Positions 30,084-38,655 of a stretch of DNA of 41,254 nt are shown here, in pieces (position 1 is the stretch's first letter; the number at the start of each line of letters is the position of its first letter). Source of the stretch: Pelargonium nanum (lineage: Eukaryota > Streptophyta > Magnoliopsida > Geraniales > Geraniaceae); NCBI GenBank assembly GCA_036897485.1, contig JAYMTF010000283.1:1-41254 (forward strand), given 5' to 3'. The notes under the pieces are model-generated. The model did no database searches and was not told the DNA's origin. It saw nothing but the letters and a program-made list of their open reading frames with translations. A program made the translations under genes and the position numbers.

Positions 30084-30519
30084 CACGTGTCAGTTTCCTG
30101 GGAGTTCCTGAAAAACTCCTGGTTGCGAATTTGTCGTGTTTGTGGGACTCACCATCATCCCCACACCACACCGCACCACACTCAACGTACAGTTGGTGGA
30201 GAAACAGAAGAGAATAACACAGATATTTTTGGAGTCCAACCACCACACTTGACTCTTTTTGCATTTCAACCCCTTCATTTTTCACTAATTCTATTATTTT
30301 CTTCATTTTTTATGTGTCAACCAAATGGAAGACGTAACTATTACACAAATGATTAGTGCATGTATGTTGATGTGGCGCAATCACAACCACACGTGTTTCA
30401 TGCATTGAAAGAGGATGGGGTGGAACTCATACAAGTTTTGGAGAGAGAAAGAAGGATTATGTGGCTGAGAAAGCGTCACATCAGCCTACATGCAATATAC
30501 ATGCATGTAGGTACATGCA
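30084..30519 (+). promoter_or_regulatory. G-box and RY-motif patch upstream of BBX32-like gene
   Basis: CACGTG G-boxes lie at 30084-30089 (in GGACACGTGTCAG) and 30390-30395. Three RY-type CATGCA words are packed at 30489-30519, the middle one a palindromic CATGCATG. G-boxes are bound by HY5- and PIF-type factors and RY motifs by B3 factors; the link to the BBX gene about 1 kb downstream is inference. Another G-box (28893-28898) and GCCACGTCAC (29001-29010) lie further upstream. Confidence 0.42.
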
Positions 30520-31503
30520 GGGATCCGCTTACTAACTATTATATGTTGAGCATGTAAATTTTGCATAATGAACAACTAGTGATAGGTTGGGTGTGTAATC
30601 GATGAGTGATTATGAGTTTGCGGGAACAATTTTGTAAGAATTTATGTAAACATCGGACAAACACAGTTCTCGGTGTGAAAATACATAGTTGTTTTAAGTT
30701 TTTCTAATAAATTCATTAAACCATCATTTTAAAAGGTATATTGTGTCACAAAATTAAGCAAAATTGTAAATAGAGTGACACTCTGCTACTCTTGATATGA
30801 GTGTAATTAGATGTAGATGGTTGAGCAGTTGAGGAGGAACTAGAATTGTGTGAACCTAGGTGAGGACATCTTCTTCATGTGAGTTCGTACATGTGTTTTT
30901 TTAATGTACCTTATCTTTATGTAAAAAATTGCACTCATACAATAAATACTAGTAGAAATAATTGCTCGAAATTACTACTCAAACAACTCATACGATAAAA
31001 AAACACATGAATTATTATGAAATTCACTAATCATATCAAATTGTACATCAACTTCCATGAATAAACAAATGCATGATTACAAATAAAACAACTTGCATCC
31101 TTTACAAATATCCCACCTCACTCTTTGCACTTACCTCTTGCTCTCTAGTTCATACCACTTTCATTTCCAAATTGAGGCCACACATTTGAGTCATCCTTAT
31201 AATAATAAAACCAAAACAAGGCCAAAAGAAAAAAAATATATATATAAATTCTCAATGCTATAAACATTAAATAAATCATTGGAGTGTCTCACTATCTCTC
31301 TTTCATTTTCTTGACCACAAAAAGCACCACCACAACACAACCTCCACTTGTTCTCACTCTGTTTCATTATTTTCTCTCTCCTCCTCCAATCTTCATCATA
31401 TATATACACAACACACTCACAAAACACCCACAACCAAACCCTAATTTCACACTTCACCTCACAATTCACATAGCTTCTTCTTCTTCTTCTACTTGTTGCT
31501 ACC

Positions 31504-32385
31504 ATGAAACTCTGTGAGCTCTGCGATCAAGAAGCTTCTCTTCACTGTGCCTCCGATTCGGCTTTTCTCTGCTTCGACTGCGATTCCAAGGTCCACGCCG
31601 CTAATTTCCTCGTCGCGCGCCACCTCCGGGAGCCTCTCTGCTCTCTCTGCAAAGCTCTCTCCGGCGACTTCGTTTCCGGCCCCGGCGCGGAGCTGCTCTC
31701 GCGCCGCCGGCGAGCGTTTTGCAGATCCTGCTCGCCGGAGAGTGATTCCGACCTCGACGACGACTCCGCGTCGTCGTTTTCGTCCTCCGCTTGCATTTCG
31801 AGCACGGATCAGTCGTCGTCGACTGTTCACACTAGGAAGGTTTCCGATTGCGATCGCGATCGCGATTTTGGCGGGAAATTGAGGAAGATCGGCTCTGTTT
31901 CGAGCTCTCTGACTGACCTGGACTCGAATTTTCCGCCTCAGAGGCTCGGCGGGAGGCTCTCCGGCGAGGTTCCGGTAGAGTTTTCCGTCGGATGCGGCGG
32001 CGATTCCGTGGCGGCGAAGAGGAGGGGAGCGAAATGGAGGGCGGTTCCGGACGCTACGGCTGAGGGTATTTTCGTAAATTGGTGCAGGAAGTTTGGGGTC
32101 GACGGCAATGCGGTTGTTTCTCCGGCGTCCCACGCGCTGGTGTTTTGCTTGGAGAAATTGACGGTTTTGCCGTTCAGGGTGGCTCTGGCGGCGTCGTTTT
32201 GGTTCGGTTTGAGATTATGTGGGGACAGCACGGTGCCGACGTGGCAGCAGCTGCGTAGGCTTGAGGAGATCTCCGGCGTGCCAGCTAAGCAGATCCTGGC
32301 CGTCCATGCGAAGCTCACGCGCGCGCTGAGGATCAGCAGAGAACCGCACGATTTGAAGGAGGGATGGGCTGAGAGTTCCGCGTGA
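31504..32385 (+). CDS. BBX32: Single B-box zinc-finger protein, BBX32-like
   Basis: Intronless 293-residue frame. The N-terminal B-box has ligands C4, C7, C15, D18, C23, C26, H31 and H40 ([20 protein letters not shown]). A further CSLC at 46-49 follows, the middle is Ser/Arg-rich and low complexity, and there is no CCT domain. The C-terminal part has [45 protein letters not shown] and the end EGWAESSA, a pattern I recognise from Arabidopsis BBX32, a modulator of BBX21/HY5 light signalling. At 293 residues it is longer than Arabidopsis BBX32 (about 225) because of the middle region. The coding sequence is clearly more GC-rich than its surroundings, which explains the long antisense open frames over it. 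CT-rich leader sequence and ATATATATA words lie upstream. Confidence 0.92.
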   Translation: MKLCELCDQEASLHCASDSAFLCFDCDSKVHAANFLVARHLREPLCSLCKALSGDFVSGPGAELLSRRRRAFCRSCSPESDSDLDDDSASSFSSSACISSTDQSSSTVHTRKVSDCDRDRDFGGKLRKIGSVSSSLTDLDSNFPPQRLGGRLSGEVPVEFSVGCGGDSVAAKRRGAKWRAVPDATAEGIFVNWCRKFGVDGNAVVSPASHALVFCLEKLTVLPFRVALAASFWFGLRLCGDSTVPTWQQLRRLEEISGVPAKQILAVHAKLTRALRISREPHDLKEGWAESSA

Positions 32386-34051
32386 GTGGCACGTGGCGAG
32401 ATGGAGTTCACACTTTGTGTCATTGTATGTGAAGATAGTTAGGGGATTAGGATGTGAAGTGTGAGCTAATAATTTTCTTCTATTAACTTTTAGAAGTGAG
32501 AGAAATTATTTTATGCAATTTCATCTCTTAATTTTGTGTAAAGAAAATGGCTAATTTTAAATGATTGAGCTCTAGTATTGTTTCATTATTTGTGTTTCAA
32601 TTATCAATTGTAGTAAAATGAAGACGATAATTCTAGTTAGAATTATCGATTTCTTAACACGATTTTATTAGGTTAAGATTAATATGTGATATTTAAAAGT
32701 TAGATCGTTATTTTGACCGAAAGCTCGAAGGATCAAACTCTTAATTGACTAACAAAATTCCCTTTTTGTTTATAGTTTTTGGCATCGCATTGTATGGTTA
32801 TGATTATGTTAGCTTTGCTTGAGTTTAGAGTTTGTAATTCAAAATACTTAGCATCTAAATATTACATTGTCCCACAAATAAATGCTTCTCAATGTCAATC
32901 CAAATAGAGAACAAAGCATTAGCAACTACTCAACTACTACTTATGTGGTGGTTTGAGTGAAATCTACATTTATGTTGACACCATGTAATAAACACTTTAG
33001 GTGAAATGGCAATTATATTATCCAATTTGTGAATCTAAGCAAAAGGAGTTGTTATGTTTATGCCAAACTCTTAAAAAAATCTCTCTCTCTCTCTATATAT
33101 CATGTGGTATAGAGAATGGTTGATTAATGGAGGTTGGTGGGAAAGATGTGGTTGTGGGTACAAAATTAAAAACCTAAAATAAAGGATGGAGGTAAAAGAA
33201 TTAAACAGTGAGATTCTTGATGAGTGGTTTAAAAATTCCCTAGATTTCTAGCTAGCACAGCCAGTTGCTGCTTGCATTGAATTCTATATTTCTATTAATA
33301 GAAGCTAATAATGGGGTTTTGTGGTAGAGCATAAGGACACTTCATTTGCTTTGTTTGTTTTAGCCATAATTGTTGTAGGACCTTGGGAAGCAAGGGAATG
33401 ATTCATTTCATGTCTCTCATTTCTCCAAAATGACAACATTTTTAGATATTAGAATGGCAAATGGACCAATGTGACCGATTTAATTAGGTAAATAGTATTA
33501 GTTCCGTATGTAACATAACATTTAAGAAAATAACTTGTAGTACTTAAGGTCTTGTCTCACTAAAGACTCCGAAGAAAGTATATTCAACAAATGATAGTAA
33601 GTCGTAGAGCTTAACAAGTTAAAGATCTGGATAGAGTGAGGAGATTTGTAAGTTTTGACCTCATCAGCTCTAATAAGAAGACTTCATTAAAGGATGTTAT
33701 GCAATTCGATCTCCATGCAATTATAACGAGCAAGATATCACTCAAGATCAGAGTTCAACTAACCAAATTTAATAGTTCAAGTTGTAGAGAAGAAAAATGA
33801 AAACATCGTAAAAAAGAGTGGCAAAGTTATGAACTAATCAAAAACACATTAATTACACTAACAGACACTTGTCAATCAAAAAGTGATAGGATTGAAGTTA
33901 TACTATTTTACTAACTATCTTAGTCGTTCTATGAATATATGGTGTAATTAGAATTTGATCTATATAAGATTCAACAAAAACACACACATATTTACAAGTG
34001 GCAAAAAATTTGGATTATATGTGTTGGAAAAGAATCAATGATCATATGATT
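32386..34051. other. Spacer between BBX32-like and GT14 genes
   Basis: The two genes converge here. AT-rich, with a (CT)n microsatellite near 33079-33095 followed by TATATAT. No gene or classified mobile element seen. Confidence 0.55.
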
Positions 34052-36027
34052 CTAGTGTTGACACTTAGTACTACCTCTCAACCTCCTCTCTTCAACAAGC
34101 TTTGACAATTTGGCTTGAAATTGTGTTCCTCTCCTCCCTGGCTTGACACAGTCTATGTTGTCCCAATTTGAACACAACTCTTCTCCACCATGTCCTGATC
34201 TTGAGCTCTCTAAAGTCTCATTCCCTCCCAAGAAGCACCATTTCCCGGGAACCATCCCGTTGGGAAGGCGATCCAAAACTCGTGTGTCGATCTCTTTCAG
34301 CAAATAATCGCTCTGATCATCTTGAAACGGTCTTGCAAAGATGGACCCACTACCTACAATGTTGTCATAGTGTGACATGTTTATAGGTACATTGCTAATG
34401 TACCAAAAGTCACTGTCCAAAATTGTGCTTTGGAATTCAGCTGAGTTGCATAGGACAGTGTGGAAGTAGGATTCTATAGGGTATGCCATGTTGCTGAAAT
34501 ACATTAGCAGTTTCCTAGGAAGATTGTCTGATCCTCTGACACAATAGTCCATGAAATTTCTTGTGAGAATCATCCAAGGTGAACCTGTTTTCAAGGAGCA
34601 TTTACAATAACCAGTGTTTAAATATATGCAATGTCGTGTTTTTCGAATATGTGAAATGTATGATTGTATAATAGTGAGAGACTCGTGCATATGTTCACCT
34701 CCAAAAATCTTGAAAACATCTGGTGTGGTTCGACTTTCGGCGGTAAAGTGAAGTTTAGTGTTCTTTTCATGATATAGACTCGGATCATCGACAATTTGAT
34801 TTATGTTTCGCCTCCTGCATTCATGCCACTAAATAATTCAAAATCAAGAAATAATATAATTCTCACCCAAAGGAAATTAGAGTACTACATAATAATCATT
34901 TTGCTAATATAAATCCTTTCACTATTGTATAATTCAATGGTACTTTAATTCTTAGTACTTATTCTGTGTCAAATTGGTACTCAATTTTATTTTTGTTTTA
35001 GTTTGATTCCTTCGACATTCATTTTCGTCCTCAATTAAACATACGACATGATGACAAGTTTGGAACAATATCTAATGAATTACAAAGTAATGCCAAAGAC
35101 GCCAAAATTTCAAATAATACACTCAAAATTGTCGTTTGAAATATCGTGTCGTTAACATGTTATGAATCATGTTGAATTTGAGCTAAACCGACCATAATAA
35201 TATTTTGCTTACTCTTCCCAGCCAGTCTTGTTAGCATAGCTGATCAAATTCACATCCCTTGGCAAGAAACTGAAACCATGAAGCATATCTGCACATATAA
35301 AAACATCAAAACCCTCAAGTTTCAAAATCACCAATTATAACCTTAAATATGCGTGTCGCGCGTTTATAACGCGACTACTTAACCACGCTTGCGTATTTTG
35401 AAATCCCGACACATAGTTTTGTGTCAGGTGTCATGTTACGATACAAATCGCTAACTCTAATAACTAATAAGATTGAAAATATTTACCATCCTGAGACATA
35501 AGTGGATAATCTGAAGAACTCAATGTCACAAACCAATCCCAATCTCCCCCAATCCTTAGAAGCATCGCCGCGGCGCGAAGCACAGCTGCAAGAGCTGATG
35601 ATCCCATAATGTTCATGGCATTGCTCTGACCAACAACCTCAACATTCCCAAAACCTTGGAAGATTCTGTCTGATTGCACTCTCAGTGCCAGCTCCACCCT
35701 TTCAGAATAGGCTGCGCCGGCGTCAAGCTGCAACAAATACTGGTTTCTTGGATGATACACAGCTTGTAACAGCCTCAGAATCTTCTTGCCATCTCCTTTA
35801 GTACCAAAAATCCAATAAGCAAGAACTGGTGGATAGCCAGAGCCTTTTAGAGGGACTTGTTTTGTAAAATGTTGAGTACCATGATCTTTGCTTTTACTAG
35901 GAAACTTGTCTTGTAATGACTGTGATTGTAATGGTGAGAGAGCTCCCAACAAGATTAGGGTCATTGCTAGTGTCATGAGCCATAGACAGTAGCTTGGAAC
36001 GCGCGACATGATCTTCGAGAACCTCAT
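34052..36027 (-). CDS. GT14 glycosyltransferase (core-2/I-branching type; GlcAT14-like)
   Basis: Coding exons in transcript order: 35487-36027, 35213-35288, 34699-34814, 34052-34584; phases agree, 421 residues. A type II membrane protein with signal anchor YCLWLMTLAMTLILLGAL (about 13-30). Family blocks: PPVLAYWIFGTKGDGKKILR, HPRNQYLLQLD, NVEVVGQSNAMNIMGSSALA, DWFVTLSSSDYPLMSQDD (about 164-181), SPWMILTRNFMDYCVRG, YFHTVLCNS, and a C-terminal GKWCFLGGNETLESS. These are the plant GT14 hallmarks; characterised relatives add beta-1,6-glucuronic acid to arabinogalactan-protein glycans in the Golgi, so this activity is inferred by family only. The coding exon's leader begins after an acceptor CTTGCAG at 36055-36061, so a 5' leader intron is likely. 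Introns 1 and 2 carry fragments of the ACACGACA repeat family. Confidence 0.92.
35330..35460. repeat. hAT-family fragment in GT14 intron 1
   Basis: The stretch keeps the order of the right half of the element at 39374-39849: AATTATAACC, a GCGTGTCGCGCG word, ACTACTTAACCACGC, TTTTGTGTCAGGTGTCA and a terminus-like CTAACTCTA. Neither end nor target duplication is certain. Confidence 0.42.
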
Positions 36028-36053
36028 TGAAATGGCTCAATTATAGCACTTGA

Positions 36054-36740
36054 CCTGCAAGATTTGGAACTTTAAATCAGTTGACATAAAAAGAAACTAT
36101 CTATACCTTTTAACAGAGAGCTTGAACATGAAGATTATGGTTCTTGAGCCTTCAAATTTGCATCTACTAATGTATATTGAAGCTGTAGAATATTCTCATA
36201 AACTGCAAGATTTTGAAATATATATCAGTAGAGTTTTAGAGATTCAACACTTAACATATAATAAAAAGCAATATATAAAGGAGCTTGAACATGAACCTTG
36301 TGGTTCTTGGGCTTTCAAATTTGCATTCACTTATCTATATTGAAGCTATAGTGATCTCTCTTAAATAACAACAAGATTTTGAACTGTATATCAGTTGAGT
36401 TTTGAGAATTCAACACTATTATTATGGTTCTTGAGCTTTCACATTTACATTCCATAATCTATATTTAAGCTGTATAGACTCTCACACACAGCAAGATTTG
36501 GAGATTCAACACTTGACATAAAAAACAACAATCTATACCTTTAAACAAAGAGAGCTTGATCAACATGAAGCTTGTGGTTCTTGAGCTTTCAAATTTGCAT
36601 ACACTAATCTATATTGAAGCTATAGACTCTCATAAACTTCAAGTTTTGAGGATTCAACACTTAAAAAAGCAATCTATGTACCTTTAAACAAATGGCTTGA
36701 AGTTGAAGCTTGTGGTTGTTGAGCTCTCAAATTATGGATG
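36054..36740 (-). repeat. Degenerate tandem array over the GT14 5' leader, exon-like units
   Basis: At least five related units of about 120-165 bases lie just upstream of the coding exon. GGTTCTTGAG or a variant recurs near 36139, 36302, 36425, 36575 and 36713, each followed by CTTTCAAATTTGCAT, TATATTGAAGCT and GATTCAACACTT-type words. On the minus strand some units have splice-like borders: acceptor CTTGCAG at 36203-36209, and donors AAAG|GTATAG near 36106, AAAG|GTATAG near 36540 and AAAG|GTACAT near 36681. Other units have lost them. The array may be a multiplied noncoding leader exon. Confidence 0.7.
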
Positions 36741-36873
36741 CAAAAATGAGGAGAGGTGTCAATTATGGTGTGGAGATGTTGAATTATACCAAATAATATA
36801 TGAGAAGTTATATGGAAGAAATCAAGGTGGTGTTGTGGTGTGGTTATGTGATTTTTCAAAGTTGAGAATTATT

Positions 36874-37103
36874 TTTTTTTGGTTTATACCATGGGGTTCC
36901 TGAGCGGGCCCGCACACTTGCGGTTGACAGTTTTAAGCCGTTTTACCACACTCAGACTAATCCCCACTCGCCCCACTGTCAGCGCACTAAGCGGTAGGGG
37001 GCTGGCCCAAGAGTTTTTTCCATTTACAAGAGCTGGGATTCGAACTCTCAACCACTTGCTTGAGGAACGTAGTGCTGAACCAACTACGCCAACTCACTGG
37101 GTT
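36874..37103 (-). mobile_element. Complete tRNA-derived SINE with perfect 16-bp target duplication
   Basis: AAAGTTGAGAATTATT stands at 36858-36873 and again at 37104-37119, directly bordering the insert. On the minus strand the element begins with a tRNA-like head: A-box TTGGCGTAGTTGG (complement of 37080-37092) and B-box GAGTTCGAATCCC (complement of 37035-37047). It ends in an A-rich tail (T-run 36874-36880 plus GGTTTATACC). The size, about 230 bp, fits a plant SINE. It lies upstream of the GT14 leader array, and a truncated relative is at 7697-7791. Confidence 0.93.
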
Positions 37104-37119
37104 AAAGTTGAGAATTATT

Positions 37120-38655
37120 CAAAGCAAGGAAATGAAAAAAGGGCATGATTGAGAGGGACAGAGAGACAGAGAGGTTGGTGTATTTGTTGCCTTTTTATTG
37201 TATAAATTAAGATGTTAATGTCATTTTGCTTATTTTCTACTTCAGCAATATGTGATGAGATTATTGGTGGGACTATTGGTTTCACCTTCAGAGTGTGAAA
37301 TTATTACAATTTTGTTTTGGGTAAACTCCTATATATATGGACAACACCACATGAGACGAGTGTATTTGAGCTTATTAATTTTGTAATCGTATCGTGTTTG
37401 TGTTGAAGTACCCAACATATTTATTGTTTGCGTTGATTCTAAAAAACACGCTCACACTTTATATAACTTTGCTATTATAATCCAAACACGCACATATAGA
37501 AGTTGTACCAGTAAATTAACTCCAAAAAAACTCTACTTAGTCTTATTGTTTTATATGATTCTTTTGCAAGTTAGTTAATATGTTTTTGTGAAATATGCGA
37601 TATTTTATCGTTTTGCGTCGTGTTGTGTCAAACGTGGTGAAATGTGTCGTGCACAGAACATCATTGTTCGATTCATCATCAACTCTTTTTGCTGGATCTG
37701 ATATACTTTTGCTTCATCTTGGAGATGAGTAAAATGATTTATTTTGTTGTTCTCACAACTTGAAAGAAGGCTAGTCGGTGCAAATTTTCATATTATCCAT
37801 TTTCTTCTTTTTCAAAATTTTCTTTTATGTGACAACACAGTAAAAAAAAAAAAAAATTTTGAGTTGGGTATTATTGGAATAATAGAAGTTTCTCTCTCTA
37901 CTTCTCTTACAGAAGTAAAAAATAGTTGCTTATGGGAACTTATTATTCATTACAAGTTGTCCAAAAGCAAGTTCAAAGCAAACATTTTTTTGCTTCTGAA
38001 TCTGCCATTTTTATGACGTGGCACACTATTTGTGGATGTGACAGTGACTTCTGCAGGTGCAAAATTGTTCTCAAACAAGGCCTTAATGTGTTATGTCATG
38101 TCGTGTTAGCCTGACCTTTTAGTTAAAAGTGTAGTGTTTGTGTTCATTGTTTCATCACGATTAATAAATGCATTGTGTTTATGTCGACCCACTTACCACA
38201 TAGTCAACTCTCAACGCCATACGTACACACGAATTGACAGCTCTGATTTTGCATTGATTAATAAACTTAGCAATTAACATAACATAGAATTCCTTGTTAT
38301 CCAAAAATATTGTTCATAAAATATCTCAATAAGTAATATAATAAGGAATATCTAATTATAAATGGAAAGAAATAGAATATCACACTATTTTTTTTTTTTT
38401 TTGAAGAAGAATATCACACTATTTGTTTGTAATAAAAATATATTTGCATAAAAGAAAATAAAAATCTCAAAATTCAATAAATAAATAAACAAACAAATCT
38501 TTAATTTCTTTCGACAAGAACCCAAAAACCTCGAACTCACTCTCACTCAGTACATGCTTCTACTTCAATCAGCACCAAAATCCCCAAATCACTCGCTCCT
38601 AAAACCCTAATCAGGTCGATTCAATTCCAAAGTTCCGAACTTTTTCACTTCCCTT
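37120..38655. other. Spacer between GT14 and PNPOx-like genes (divergent)
   Basis: AT-rich with no coding gene. It contains ACACGACA-type repeat words at about 37370-37660 and again at 38080-38246. The latter ends GAATTGACAGCTCTG, the reverse complement of a hAT-type terminus. A T-run lies near 38390. The PNPOx-like promoter must lie in the last few hundred bases; CCAAAAACC and AAACCCTAATC words occur near 38525 and 38605. Confidence 0.5.
38080..38246. mobile_element. Right end of a hAT-like element
   Basis: The segment ends in GAATTGACAGCTCTG, matching in reverse complement the terminus TAGAGCTGTCAATTTG at 39374. It carries family words TGTCATGTCGTG and GTTTATGTCGACCCACTTACC. A possible left half lies at about 37366-37660, interrupted by unrelated DNA. 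No 8-bp duplication could be matched. Confidence 0.45.

Larger units (their letters stand above)
27255..31503. other. About 4.2 kb spacer between ZML and BBX32-like gene
   Basis: No coding gene recognised. It contains the ZML 3' region, a candidate minus-strand SINE (27732-28015), weak ACACGACA-type repeat words near 28490-28660, and three less AT-rich patches (28740-29060, 30030-30260, 30360-30540) carrying G-box or RY motifs upstream of the BBX gene. Confidence 0.55.

Noticed and set aside
31489-32133. 214-codon open frame antisense to the BBX32-like gene
   Set aside because: It is Arg-rich without any domain and overlaps a well-supported coding sequence. GC-rich genes commonly give open antisense frames.
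31938-32423. 161-codon minus-strand open frame over the 3' end of BBX32-like
   Set aside because: Same shadow effect; no domain and no upstream promoter or splice logic.
34620-34690. Upstream extension of the last GT14 exon to an ATG at 34690
   Set aside because: The family pattern requires the exon to start at 34584 after a clear acceptor (AAAACAG); upstream residues are intronic.
37035-37092. Possible minus-strand tRNA gene
   Set aside because: The boxes are the head of a SINE with an A-rich tail and a 16-bp target duplication; no acceptor stem.
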